Source of the DNA: Candidatus Bathyarchaeota archaeon
GTDB lineage: Archaea > Thermoproteota > Bathyarchaeia > Bathyarchaeales > Bathycorpusculaceae
Length of the DNA: 64,000 nucleotides
Assembly: GCA_026014705.1 (NCBI GenBank)
Contig: JAOZHU010000025.1
Location: forward strand, 62,001 to 126,000
Direction of reading: 5' to 3'
This document shows positions 35,419 through 44,181 of the stretch, piece by piece. A model generated the notes under the pieces. The model was not told the origin of the DNA, did not search any database, and was given only the letters and a program-made list of their open reading frames with translations. The position numbers and the translations under genes are program-made. Numbering within the stretch: position 1 is the first letter of the stretch; every line of letters starts with the position of its first letter.

Positions 35419-37884
35419 CTATTGGTATTCTGAAACGAAGCATACGTTGCTGAACTGGGTAACTTCCCGCCCAGCGCCTTTTTCTGCGAGCACTTCGAGA
35501 CAGGCAACTTTGCAGGTTCCAACGATGTCGCCGCTGGCTTCCGTGATTACTGTTGCTGCTGCTTTGTCTCCAGCATAGACCGTTAACTTCTTGATTTGCG
35601 TGTTCAGAGACAGGCGCTTCTCAGCTTTTTCCCGCCTAACCTCGGTAATCAAAGCCGCTATCAGGTCTCCGCGTTTTTCTGTCTCTTCATCTACAAGCTG
35701 CATGTTGAATTTAGGCCAAAGAGCCACTTGCAGACTCCTGTAGCCTTTGCCGTCAGCATACATTGCTTGATAGATTTCTTCTGTCAAGTGCGGCGTTACA
35801 GGCGCCAACAACTGCAGAATGCGATAGAGCACTTCGTAAAGCGTCTGCTGCGCAGCAGTCTTGGCTTCTTCTCCTTGCGCTTCGGGTCTGTAAAGCCTGT
35901 CTTTCACTGCTTCAACGTAGGCGTCGCAGAACACGTGCCAAGTGAAATTGCGGATTTCCTCCACGGCGATGTTGAACTGGCATTTTTCGTAGGCGTCTGT
36001 TACTTTTTTGGTGAGAGTTTCGGCTTTGCTGATTATCCACTTGTCCAACAGTTGAAGCTTGACGTTTTTCGTTTTTTCAGGTGAGTAGTCTGTCAAGAGT
36101 TTGCTTGTGAAACCCGAAACGTTCCACAGTTTAACCAGAAACCGTCTGCCATACTCCACGTCAGGCGCTCGGAAAGGAATATCCGAACCTGTGGCTCCGC
36201 CTGCAGCAGCCCACTGCCGCGTCGCGTCCGCACCGAACTTGTTCAAAACTTCAGGCGCTGCAACGTAGTTCTTTAGCGACTTGCTCATTTTTCTGCCGTC
36301 TGCGCCGAGCACCATGCCGTTGATGAGGCAGCTTTTGTAGGGCGTCTCGTCGAAGAGCGCCAGATGTCTGACCATGAGGTAGTATGCCCATGTGCGGATG
36401 ATGTCTATGCCTGAGGGGTGCATGTCAGCGGGGAAAAGCCGTTTCCAATCGGCTCGGTCAGGCCAGCCAGCGTGCACTGCGCATGTGATTGATGAGTCCA
36501 TCCATGTGTCGAAGACGTCGCGTTCGCCGATGAATTCTTTGCCGCCGCATTTGGGGCACTTGTCAATGCGTGGGTTTTCCAGTTTCGGGTCGACGGGCAC
36601 CCATTCAGGTTCTGCGAGAATTAGTTCGCCGCAGGTTTTGCAGTACCAGACTGGAATCGGCGTGGCGAAAAGTCGTTGTCTGCTGATTACCCAGTCCCAA
36701 TCCAGTGACCGTGCCCAGTCAATCAGCCGCGTTTTCATGTAGTCAGGATACCAGACAACCTCGTTGGCGGTTTTTTCCACTGCGTCGGTTAGTTGGCGGG
36801 TTTTCATGAACCACTGTTTCCGTTCAAGAATCTCAACATGCGCTTTGCAGCGGTCGCATCTGCCGACTTCTTGTGTTATCTTCTCGGTTTTCTCGAGTAA
36901 GCCAGCTTCTGTGAGGTCTTGCACTATGGCGGCGCGTGCTTGGTTAATGGTTAAGCCGGCGTATTTGCCGCCGTTCTCGGTGATGCGCCCGTTCTCAGTC
37001 AACAGCGGGATTACTGGAAGCTTGTGTTTCATGACGGTTTTGACGTCTTCTTTGTCGCCGTAAGTGCAAATCTGCACCACGCCTGTGCCGAAGGCAGGGT
37101 CAACGGTTTCTTCGCCGATTATGGGCACAGCGCGGTTGACGATTGGCACGACGATTTTTTTGCCGATGTACTTGTTGAAGCGTTTATCTTGCGGGTTCAC
37201 TTCAACCGCCACACAAGCAGGGATAAACTCAGGACGCGAAGTCGCAATCAACAAGTACTCGCTGCTGCCCTCCAATGGATAACGGATGTAGTGCAGTGTG
37301 CCTTCGCGTTTGTCATAATCCACTTCTGCGTCGGCTATGGCGGTTTCGCAGCGGGGACACCAGTTGACTGGGTGCGTGCCTTGGTACATGAAGCCCTTCT
37401 GGTGCAGGATTATGAAGCTGAGCTGTGTTTTGCGCCAGTAGTCCGGATTCATCGTGCGGTACTCGGTTGTCCAGTCAATACTGCAGCCCAATTGCAAGAT
37501 GCCTTCTTTCATCAGTGCGATGTATTTTTCCACGGTTTCTGCGCACCATTTGCGGAATTGGTCAGGCGGCACATCCCGTTTGCGCACGTTATGCGTTTTT
37601 TCGACTTGTATTTCGATGCCTAAGCCGTGGCAGTCCCAGCCTTGCGGGAAAAGCACGTTGTAGCCGCCCATGCGTTTGTAGCGGGCTACCATGTCGAAGT
37701 ATGTCCAGTTTAGCACGTTGCCCATGTGGAGTTCGCCTGACGGGTAAGGCGGTGGGGTGTCTATGCTGAACACTGGACGCTTAGCGTCGTTCCAGTCGAA
37801 ACGGTAAATGCCCATCTCTTCCCATTTCTGCTGCCATTTCCGCTCGATTTCCGCGAAGTTATATTCTCTAGGCAAAGGCTGCAT
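35419..37884 (-). CDS. valS: Valyl-tRNA synthetase
   Basis: 821 residues, start ATG behind AAAGGAG. Class I synthetase: ATP-binding motif appears as PYPSGELHMGNVLNW (HxGN rather than HIGH), editing domain (TSRPEFIPACVAVEVNPQ), zinc-ribbon pairs (CPRCETAIAD, CKTCGELI, CPKCGGKEF), KMSKSLKNYV, and the anticodon-binding domain (WHVFCDAYVEAVKDRLY). The C-terminal coiled coil typical of bacterial ValRS is missing, as in archaea. Charges tRNA-Val. Confidence 0.95.
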   Translation of the reverse strand: MQPLPREYNFAEIERKWQQKWEEMGIYRFDWNDAKRPVFSIDTPPPYPSGELHMGNVLNWTYFDMVARYKRMGGYNVLFPQGWDCHGLGIEIQVEKTHNVRKRDVPPDQFRKWCAETVEKYIALMKEGILQLGCSIDWTTEYRTMNPDYWRKTQLSFIILHQKGFMYQGTHPVNWCPRCETAIADAEVDYDKREGTLHYIRYPLEGSSEYLLIATSRPEFIPACVAVEVNPQDKRFNKYIGKKIVVPIVNRAVPIIGEETVDPAFGTGVVQICTYGDKEDVKTVMKHKLPVIPLLTENGRITENGGKYAGLTINQARAAIVQDLTEAGLLEKTEKITQEVGRCDRCKAHVEILERKQWFMKTRQLTDAVEKTANEVVWYPDYMKTRLIDWARSLDWDWVISRQRLFATPIPVWYCKTCGELILAEPEWVPVDPKLENPRIDKCPKCGGKEFIGERDVFDTWMDSSITCAVHAGWPDRADWKRLFPADMHPSGIDIIRTWAYYLMVRHLALFDETPYKSCLINGMVLGADGRKMSKSLKNYVAAPEVLNKFGADATRQWAAAGGATGSDIPFRAPDVEYGRRFLVKLWNVSGFTSKLLTDYSPEKTKNVKLQLLDKWIISKAETLTKKVTDAYEKCQFNIAVEEIRNFTWHVFCDAYVEAVKDRLYRPEAQGEEAKTAAQQTLYEVLYRILQLLAPVTPHLTEEIYQAMYADGKGYRSLQVALWPKFNMQLVDEETEKRGDLIAALITEVRREKAEKRLSLNTQIKKLTVYAGDKAAATVITEASGDIVGTCKVACLEVLAEKGAGREVTQFSNVCFVSEYQ

Positions 37885-37951
37885 GCTGTTACATTTCTCC
37901 TTTGAGCGCTTATAGGCTTTAGGAAAATTAAAATACAACTAAATAACATTA

Positions 37952-38057
37952 TCCCCTTCAAGGTTTTCGGGGAGCTGGGGAAAAGTGACCCGGCTGAGAG
38001 GACGGCTGAATTGCTGTCGACCCAATGAACCTGAACCAGATAATACTGGCGGAGGGA
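37952..38057 (+). promoter_or_regulatory. TPP riboswitch (THI element) controlling thiT
   Basis: The conserved landmarks occur in order: GGGGAGC (37970-37976), CGGCTGAGAGGA, a variable P3a hairpin GACGGC-TGAATT-GCTGTC, GACCC, TGAACCTGA, then GATAATACTGGCGGAGGGA ending about 9 bases before the thiT ATG. GGGG/CCC closes P2, and TCCCC with GGAGGGA can close P1. The ribosome-binding region GGAGGG lies inside the aptamer, so thiamine pyrophosphate would plausibly mask it and stop import. Confidence 0.93.
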
Positions 38058-38066
38058 AAAGAAACA

Positions 38067-38594
38067 ATGACAGAAGCTAGGCTAAATGCTATAAAAGTCA
38101 GAGTTCTCGCAGAAGCAACAGTTTTCATCGCGTTGACCATAGTGCTGAAGGATGTCTTGCCGCCGATTTACCATATGCCGCAGGGCGGTTCAGTCACCAT
38201 TGCTGGGCTAGTGCCGCTCATTTGGTTCGCGCTGCGCAGAGGCGTCAAATACGGAGTTTTCGCTGGCTTCGTTTACGGGCTGATTCACGCGTTTCTTCCA
38301 GGCGCTTACATAATGCACCCAGTGCAGGGATTGCTGGATTACCCGTTGGCTTTCGCTGCTTTAGGCTTGGCTGGCGCTTTCAAGAAACCCGCTGTAGTCG
38401 GCGTTGCAGTGGGCATCATTGGAAGATTTCTGTGCTCGTTCGCTGCAGGCATAATATTCTTCACCTCGTTCTCCATCGACGGCGTGGTTGGCTCAGCAAC
38501 ATACAACGGCGTCTACTTGATTCCCGAGTTCATCATTACTGCAGTCGTCATTTACATTCTGCTGAAGCGAAAACTGTTGACAATATACATGTAA
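38067..38594 (+). CDS. thiT: Thiamine ECF transporter substrate-binding subunit ThiT
   Basis: 175 residues, six helices. ThiT-family features: GGSVTIAGLVPLIWFALRRG, GVFAGFVYGLIHAFLPG, HPVQGLLDYPLAFAALGLAG and the end LIPEFIITAVVIYILL. It binds thiamine and works with shared ECF A/A'/T subunits, not found in the window. The ATG right after the riboswitch is chosen; a longer frame would start inside the aptamer. Confidence 0.92.
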   Translation: MTEARLNAIKVRVLAEATVFIALTIVLKDVLPPIYHMPQGGSVTIAGLVPLIWFALRRGVKYGVFAGFVYGLIHAFLPGAYIMHPVQGLLDYPLAFAALGLAGAFKKPAVVGVAVGIIGRFLCSFAAGIIFFTSFSIDGVVGSATYNGVYLIPEFIITAVVIYILLKRKLLTIYM

Positions 38595-38616
38595 AATGCA
38601 CATTGCCCTCTTTTTT

Positions 38617-39510
38617 CTACTTTTTCAGTTCAGAGAGCACAAAATCCACGATTTGCTCGGCAATGTTCACTTTAGTCACCATTTGCAAGCCTTTCCAGCC
38701 TGGCTGGCTGTTCACGTCGCAGATTTTTGGTCCATCTGGTCCTTCAAGGATGTCTACTCCTGCAATTTTGCAGCCTACAGCCTTGGCGGCTTTAATTGCT
38801 AAAGCTTCGAATTCTTTGCTCAGCGTCGTCGGTGCTGGTCTTGCACCTTGGCTGTAGTTTGTTTTCCAGCTTTGGGCTTCGCGGCGCATTGCAGCGATTA
38901 CGTTGCCGTTGATGACGAATGCGCGGATGTCCGAGTGCCCATGCGGCACGAATTCTTGGAGGTAGATTACGCCGTGCTGGAAGGTTATGGCTTTGAATAC
39001 CGTCAAGGCGATTTCGGGGTCTACGATGCGGGTTGCGCCCATGCCGCGTGAGCCGAATACGGGTTTGACTACTACATCGCTGCCTAGCTCTGCGAATGCT
39101 TTCAGGGCTTCGTTTGCGTTTTCGGTGGCTACTGTTTTTGGTATGGGTATGTTGTTGTCTTCGAGTATGGCGAGTATGTCGTATTTGTCTACGCAGTGTT
39201 CTATGGCTTCTGGCGGGTTCACGACGTAGAAGCCTAAGCGTTCAAGCTTGTAGAGCATGTCCATGCGGAAAACCAGTTCTTCCAGAGAACCTCTTCCAAT
39301 TGGGCGGATTATGAGGGCATTCAGGTCTTCGGTTATGTTAATGTCTTGAAGATTTGTGTCTTTGGTTTTGAAGTAGGGCTTGCTTGCAAGTTGAGCTACG
39401 AGTTTTGGGAATGTGAAGCATGCGTACGCTATGCCGCGTTTGGTTAGGGCTTCGCGCAGTTGCGTGCTGCTCCATGCCTCCATGTTTCGGGTTGCGATTC
39501 CGATTTTCAC
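38617..39510 (-). CDS. RimK-like ATP-grasp ligase (MptN/LysX/CofF group)
   Basis: 297 residues from GTG. KIGIATRNMEAWSSTQLREAL, the pre-ATP-grasp motif RPIGRGSLEELVFRMD, and ATP-grasp motifs VVVKPVFGSRGMGATRI, VIYLQEFVPHGHSDIRAFV, RREAQSWKTNYSQGARP and GVDILEGPDGPKICDVNS are clear. Members add glutamate to cofactors (tetrahydromethanopterin, F420) or act on lysine-carrier protein. The exact acceptor cannot be told. A long upstream extension of the frame has no start signals. Confidence 0.85.
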   Translation of the reverse strand: MKIGIATRNMEAWSSTQLREALTKRGIAYACFTFPKLVAQLASKPYFKTKDTNLQDINITEDLNALIIRPIGRGSLEELVFRMDMLYKLERLGFYVVNPPEAIEHCVDKYDILAILEDNNIPIPKTVATENANEALKAFAELGSDVVVKPVFGSRGMGATRIVDPEIALTVFKAITFQHGVIYLQEFVPHGHSDIRAFVINGNVIAAMRREAQSWKTNYSQGARPAPTTLSKEFEALAIKAAKAVGCKIAGVDILEGPDGPKICDVNSQPGWKGLQMVTKVNIAEQIVDFVLSELKK

Positions 39511-39780
39511 GTGCCAAGCCTTCTTTTGCGTGGTTGTATGCAAAAGGTGCAGGCGGGTTGGGTTCTTAAAGTTTCCGTGAAAAAACCGCCGTTTAAGGCT
39601 CGGTTGAATGGAAAAATTGAAGAGCGCCAAGAAACAGAGTATGTTGAAGACTATGACCATCAGAGAAATCGGGTGTTGCGGTGCATACTGCAGAACGTGC
39701 ATGCTACAGCAGAAGCAGAAGTACCCAGATGAGCGGCTCTGCCGCACTGCAAGCTAGGTTACAACTCAGGCGAACGAAAC

Positions 39781-40098
39781 TTGAACAAGGCCAAGTGCGA
39801 AATCAAACTCTGCTGCTTCAGAGATAGAAAACTGGAAACTTGCGCCGACTGCACGGATTACCCCTGCAGGATTTTGGAAGCGTTTTGGGGCAAAAACGGC
39901 TGGAAATACGGGCAGGACAAAAGACAACTGGAGTTTATCAGACAGCACGGATACAAGGAGTTTTTGAAGAAAGCTAACACATGGAAAACTGAAGCCGAAC
40001 TATCGCATAGAGAAAACAACAATCCCCATATTTATAGTATATATAAGGGGGGTATAGAAAAAAATCGCGCTAGCGCAACAGCAGCCTTTCAGCAATAA
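39781..40098 (+). CDS. DUF3795-like Cys-rich protein, N-terminus doubtful
   Basis: 105 residues from TTG. The Cys pattern CEIKLCCFRDRKLETCADCTDYPC resembles the C-terminal half of DUF3795 proteins, followed by a helix FIRQHGYKEFLKKA. The frame continues upstream to a stop at 39730-39732 with another Cys (HCKLGYNS), but no better start exists, so the 5' part may be lost. Its last 22 codons run through an AT-rich repeat (ATAGTATATATAAGGGGG), suggesting the 3' end was replaced by inserted sequence. Confidence 0.5.
   Translation: MNKAKCEIKLCCFRDRKLETCADCTDYPCRILEAFWGKNGWKYGQDKRQLEFIRQHGYKEFLKKANTWKTEAELSHRENNNPHIYSIYKGGIEKNRASATAAFQQ
40034..40057 (+). repeat. TATATAAGGGGG element, copy 1
   Basis: ATAGTATATATAAGGGGG followed by GTATAG. 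The first 18 bases are identical to copy 2 at 45420-45443 (opposite strand), and both end in TATAG. It lies at the end of the DUF3795-like ORF, 49 bases before the winged-helix gene, and the TATATAAG core could serve as that gene's TATA box. Confidence 0.6.
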
Positions 40099-40105
40099 GT
40101 CTTAA

Positions 40106-40615
40106 ATGCCAATTCTACATCAACAGTACAAAGGGTTACCTTTGAGTGTAAAATTACATCCTTATGTAGTATTTCTTCCATCAGAAGAGAAAAACAAAAT
40201 CCTAAGCGCCATCTTCGGCTCAAAAGCAGCAGTAGACATCCTGCACTTCTCGCTGAAACAAGGCATATCAAAAAACCTGTACCAACAAGACCTATGCCGA
40301 AAACTGAACTACTCAAACAAAACCATCATCGAAAACCTCAAAGCCCTCACAAAACTCGGTGTACTAAACGAAGAAATGGAAAAAAACGAACGCGACGGAC
40401 GCATAATCTGGGTCAAAGCATACCAACTCACGGACGCAGGAAAATGGTTCGCACTGCTACTAGCAGAAGAAAAAGAGCTTACAGAACAGGAAAAAGCCGA
40501 AATCCTCCAAAGCCTATTCCGCACCTACGTAAAAATGCTCAAAGGCTTATCAGAAGAACTCGGAATAAACAAACAAACCCTCGCAAAAATCTTCCAAGAA
40601 GAAATGAAACAGTGA
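40106..40615 (+). CDS. Winged-helix transcription regulator
   Basis: 169 residues from ATG. Residues about 25-110 form a winged helix (AVDILHFSLKQGISKNLYQQD, CRKLNYSNKTIIENLKAL as recognition helix, GRIIWVKAYQLTDAGKW as wing), followed by a charged C-terminal helix (KMLKGLSEELGINKQTLA). Seven bases separate it from mobB, so the two are co-transcribed. Third codon positions in its second half are nearly all A or C, as in mobB. Confidence 0.75.
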   Translation: MPILHQQYKGLPLSVKLHPYVVFLPSEEKNKILSAIFGSKAAVDILHFSLKQGISKNLYQQDLCRKLNYSNKTIIENLKALTKLGVLNEEMEKNERDGRIIWVKAYQLTDAGKWFALLLAEEKELTEQEKAEILQSLFRTYVKMLKGLSEELGINKQTLAKIFQEEMKQ

Positions 40616-40622
40616 CACAAAA

Positions 40623-41153
40623 ATGAAACCCAAAACCATCGCAGTCATCGGCACCAAAAAAACAGGAAAAACCACCACAATCGAAAACCTCACCCGCGAA
40701 CTCACAAAACGCGGCTACAAAGTCGCAGCCATAAAACACATAAACGAACCAAACTTCACCATAGACACACCAGGCAAAGACACATGGAAATACGCCCAAG
40801 CAGGCGCAAAAACCATAATCACAATCGCCGACAACGAAACCGCAACCATACAAAAAACACCCACAGAAAACATAACCCTAAACACGCTGCTAAAAAAATG
40901 CACAGGAAACGACATCGTCCTCATCGAAGGACTAAAAAAACACACAGCCACAAACAAAAACATCCCAAAAATAGTAACCACAAAAACCACAGAACAAGCC
41001 ACACACGCACTACAAAAATACACGCCAATACTCGCCTTCAGCGGACCAAACCCAACAAACACCCTAAACCGCAAAATCCCCTACATCGACGCCACAAAAA
41101 ACCCACAACAACTCGCAACCCTAATCGAAAACAAACTCCAACTCAAAAAATAA
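40623..41153 (+). CDS. mobB: MobB, molybdopterin-guanine dinucleotide biosynthesis GTPase
   Basis: 176 residues. P-loop IGTKKTGKTTTIENL at the N-terminus, KHINEPNFTIDTPGKDTWK with the MobB His-Asp pattern, and IVLIEGLKKH with the conserved EG. MobB assists attachment of GMP to molybdopterin for molybdo- or tungsto-enzymes. No MobA or oxidoreductase is nearby. Synonymous sites are almost only A or C. Confidence 0.88.
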   Translation: MKPKTIAVIGTKKTGKTTTIENLTRELTKRGYKVAAIKHINEPNFTIDTPGKDTWKYAQAGAKTIITIADNETATIQKTPTENITLNTLLKKCTGNDIVLIEGLKKHTATNKNIPKIVTTKTTEQATHALQKYTPILAFSGPNPTNTLNRKIPYIDATKNPQQLATLIENKLQLKK

Positions 41154-41293
41154 CTCATTGTTGGGTTGTGGGGTTTGGAGACACTACTTTAGGGGGAGAA
41201 AGGGAGAGCGTGCAAAAAGGAAAAATTCTTCTCCAAACCATTCCACCCAACTTCACTACCTAATTCCCGTTTCCCCGCCCTTCAACCTCCTTC

Positions 41294-42481
41294 CTACAAC
41301 GCCTTAAACGCTTCAAACCAACGATTATACATCGTCAACATATCCAACGAAACACTCGGCTTCCTATCCTCCAAAATCTGCCGAAAATCACCCATCGTCA
41401 ACAACCTCGGCTTAGCCTCCTTATCCGCTGCTTTACCAGACTCAAAGAACTCACCGATAAGACTCAACTGCGCAGCCTGACACACATCACGAATATCACT
41501 GCCTGAAAAGCCCTCCGAAAGCCTAGCCAACTCATGCAAATCCACATCACGCGCAATCTGCAAATTACCCGTATACAACTTAAACATCGTCAACCGCGTG
41601 TGATGATCAGGAAGCGGCACAAGAATACGCTTCTGAAAACGCCGAATAAACGCCCAATCCAAATCCCACGGCTTATTCGTAGCCCCAATAACATAAACAT
41701 GCAAATTCTTACCCTTATCCACAATACCGTCCATCTCCTTCAAAAACTGGTTCCGCACGCGGATTTCGCCGCCAACCTCATTCTGATGCTGACCCATAAG
41801 CGAATCCAACTCATCCACAAACACAATCGCAGGCTTACCCTCATTCGAAGACTTCCGCGCAGAACCAAACAACTTAGCCACATTCTGCTCCGCCTCACCC
41901 AGCCACTTAGACATAATCGACGCAGCATCAATCGAATAAAAATTCGCATCAATCTCAGTCGCAACAGCAGCCGCCAACAAAGTCTTACCGCAACCAGGAG
42001 GACCAAACAACAAAATACCACGAGGCCAACCCAGCGGAAACAAATCAGGCCTTTGAACAGGATAAACAATAGCCTCCTTAACGGCTTTCTTGGCAGTATC
42101 TAAACCCACAACTTCGTCCCAGTTAACCTCAGGCTTCTCAGTAACCACAAGCTCAGTAGCAGCAGCCGATTTCCCACCACTGGCTTCGGCTGGTTTTTCA
42201 CCGCCTTCTCCACCATTATTCGACTCCATCTGCATATCAAGCGGCGAAACCGCACCCTGCAACGCTTTTATACGCTCTTGATAAGCGATGGCTCTTTGAA
42301 CATACACTTTGTTCAAGCCGTATTCAGGATAAAGCTGGACAAGCTGCAAGAGGCTCTCTATGGCTTTCTGATACAGCGTAATCGCTCTGCCTTTTGCGCC
42401 TTGCTTGTCCAAACGCACGGCATCCAACGCGTAAGCTGTTGCCGCTTTTTCAAGTTCCTGTGAAGCGCTCATGTTATTCAT
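41294..42481 (-). CDS. cdvC: CdvC, Vps4-like AAA ATPase with MIT domain
   Basis: 395 residues. N-terminal three-helix MIT domain (KAATAYALDAVRLDKQG, GRAITLYQKAIESLLQLV), linker, then one AAA domain: Walker A FGPPGCGKT, Walker B AIVFVDELDSLM, sensor VIGATNKPWDLDWAFIRRF with the arginine finger, and a C-terminal Vps4 helix. It disassembles ESCRT-III polymers during division. Last gene of cdvB2-cdvA-cdvB-cdvC, 6 bases after cdvB. Coding-strand third positions in its C-terminal two-thirds are mostly G or T, opposite to cdvA and cdvB2. Confidence 0.95.
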   Translation of the reverse strand: MNNMSASQELEKAATAYALDAVRLDKQGAKGRAITLYQKAIESLLQLVQLYPEYGLNKVYVQRAIAYQERIKALQGAVSPLDMQMESNNGGEGGEKPAEASGGKSAAATELVVTEKPEVNWDEVVGLDTAKKAVKEAIVYPVQRPDLFPLGWPRGILLFGPPGCGKTLLAAAVATEIDANFYSIDAASIMSKWLGEAEQNVAKLFGSARKSSNEGKPAIVFVDELDSLMGQHQNEVGGEIRVRNQFLKEMDGIVDKGKNLHVYVIGATNKPWDLDWAFIRRFQKRILVPLPDHHTRLTMFKLYTGNLQIARDVDLHELARLSEGFSGSDIRDVCQAAQLSLIGEFFESGKAADKEAKPRLLTMGDFRQILEDRKPSVSLDMLTMYNRWFEAFKAL

Positions 42482-42487
42482 CCATCT

Positions 42488-43399
42488 TTATTCAGGCGAT
42501 TTCAACTCGATCCTAATTTTTCCTTTACTGCCCAAATTTTCAAGGGCTCGCTCAATTTCCTCATTCGAAGTTTTCAAGTCACTCGAACAACGGGTCAAAT
42601 CTATTTCCCCATTGCTTTTACGCACGTACTCCAAAAGCATATCCTCAATCGAGGGCTTTTCAACAGTCAAAGAGATTTCTTTAATTTCAGATTTCTTATA
42701 AGAAAAGAGGGTTTGAGAAGGATCATTACCAACCTCAACGCCGCTTCTGCGCCCAACCACCTGCGAACTTGTCGCCGACAACGCAACAAGCTCCTTAACC
42801 GCAGTTTTCTCAGTTTGCACAGGCGAAGTTGCAGGCGGTTCAGGCAAAGCATCAGCAAGTTTCTGCTCGAGAAAACTGGAGACCTCTTTCAGTATTTCTT
42901 CGCCGCCAACCGTCTTCGTTCCCACAGGTATCACTGACTCATCAGTCGTAATCTTCGTGGCATGAAGCGTCTCAGTTATCGCAGCGTTAACATTATTCAA
43001 CTCGTTCGAGACATCAGGCAACACTTGAAACAGGTCCTGCGAAACGCTCTGCAGAAGCTTCAAAGCAGGCTTGAGGTCGACAACTATTTCGCTAAGCTCC
43101 TTTATAGTTTCAAGCCTAAGAACAACACGCTCAATCGCTAACTGCACATTGTAAAGAAACTTTATCAGCTTTCTAAGCTCAGCAAGCTCGTTGGCGCATA
43201 TCGCGGCTTTCTCCTTGTTGTTCCGCTTCAAAGCACCCATGCAGGACTCGAACAGGACTTTGTCGCGTTCTTTGAGCCTGTAGCTTGCTTGCTCCAGCTT
43301 GTTCTGCTGCACTCTAAGCGTAAGTATCGACCTTGCAGCGACTTCGCGGATGGGTGGAGGGGTGGGATTTAGTAAGCCTTTGATGTTTTTTCCCTCCAC
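42488..43399 (-). CDS. cdvB: CdvB, ESCRT-III protein with MIM2 motif and winged helix
   Basis: 303 residues. Snf7-type helical core (ILTLRVQQNKLEQASYRL, ERDKVLFESCMGALKR, ANELAELRKLIKFLYNV, then long helices), a linker with LPEPP that fits the MIM2 consensus for Vps4 MIT binding, and a C-terminal winged helix (SIEDMLLEYVRKSNGEID, KTSNEEIERALENLGSKG). In Sulfolobus the CdvB winged helix binds CdvA, which recruits ESCRT-III to the membrane. This is the canonical large CdvB. Confidence 0.93.
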   Translation of the reverse strand: MEGKNIKGLLNPTPPPIREVAARSILTLRVQQNKLEQASYRLKERDKVLFESCMGALKRNNKEKAAICANELAELRKLIKFLYNVQLAIERVVLRLETIKELSEIVVDLKPALKLLQSVSQDLFQVLPDVSNELNNVNAAITETLHATKITTDESVIPVGTKTVGGEEILKEVSSFLEQKLADALPEPPATSPVQTEKTAVKELVALSATSSQVVGRRSGVEVGNDPSQTLFSYKKSEIKEISLTVEKPSIEDMLLEYVRKSNGEIDLTRCSSDLKTSNEEIERALENLGSKGKIRIELKSPE

Positions 43400-43423
43400 C
43401 TGTTGTTTGCCCGTTTTTTTGGG

Positions 43424-44164
43424 CTATATTCCAGCCTTTCCGACTTCTTTCACGTAGACTACTACTGGGGGTTCTGGGAGTTCGGGTGCTTCGTTGACTG
43501 GTTCAATGTTGACTTTTGCTTCAGGGGCGATTTTTGATTTGATTTTTTGTTCGATTTCCGGGGAGTCGCCAAGCATTATGTTTGAGATTTTGCTTTTTGT
43601 TTGTTCCATGTCGCTTTTTTGTGCATTTATGCGTTTGAGGGTTTCCTGTAGTAATGCGAATGCTGATTTGTAGGCTGCTTCGTCGATTTTTCCTATTTCG
43701 TGTTCCAGTTCGAGGTTGACGACTGCGTAGCTTAGGGTTTTGAGTTGTTCGTCGCAGTTGTCGATTTGGTCTGCTATTTCGTCTGTGAGGATTTGGGCGT
43801 CTTTTTTCAGTTGGTTGAGGATGCTGTCGAAGCTGGTGTGGAGTTCTTGGTAGATTTCGGGTGAGATTTTCTTTTTTTCAGCCAAGTCTTTGAGGGCTTG
43901 GTCTTTGCGCCATATTAGTGGGATTTGGTCGCAGAGGACGCTTGCGCGTGATTTGACTGTTGAGATGAATGTTACTTCAGCGCCATCGAATTTCAGGTGT
44001 TCCATGGGCTGTTTTGAGAATTTTCCGTCGTTGAACTCGATAAATACTGCATCGAATTGTCCTTTTGGGGTTAGGGCGAATGAGGCAACTTTGCCGATTG
44101 TGCGTCCGTATTCATCTTTTACGGGTTTGCCGATGGAAAGAAAAAGATTGGAGAGTTGAGACAA
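43424..44164 (-). CDS. cdvA: CdvA, PRC-barrel coiled-coil division protein
   Basis: 246 residues, TTG start behind AAGGAGGA. Residues 1-75 look like a PRC barrel (IGKPVKDEYGRTIGKVASF, VFIEFNDGKFSKQPM); residues about 85-205 are a coiled coil (LKKDAQILTDEIADQIDNC and following heptads); the C-terminus PELPEPPVVVYVKEVGKAG is the expected spot for the ESCRT-III-binding peptide. CdvA binds membrane and DNA and recruits CdvB in Crenarchaeota. It lies 17 bases after cdvB2. Confidence 0.9.
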   Translation of the reverse strand: MSQLSNLFLSIGKPVKDEYGRTIGKVASFALTPKGQFDAVFIEFNDGKFSKQPMEHLKFDGAEVTFISTVKSRASVLCDQIPLIWRKDQALKDLAEKKKISPEIYQELHTSFDSILNQLKKDAQILTDEIADQIDNCDEQLKTLSYAVVNLELEHEIGKIDEAAYKSAFALLQETLKRINAQKSDMEQTKSKISNIMLGDSPEIEQKIKSKIAPEAKVNIEPVNEAPELPEPPVVVYVKEVGKAGI

Positions 44165-44181
44165 ATTTTTTCCTCCTTATT

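Noticed and set aside
37970-38050. TPP element as a coding extension of valS on the opposite strand
   Set aside because: The valS start with AAAGGAG is at 37884 and the THI-box consensus is unmistakable on the plus strand.
38025-38066. Longer thiT start (MNLNQIIL)
   Set aside because: These codons lie inside the TPP aptamer (TGAACCTGA segment); the ATG after the aptamer is the sensible start.
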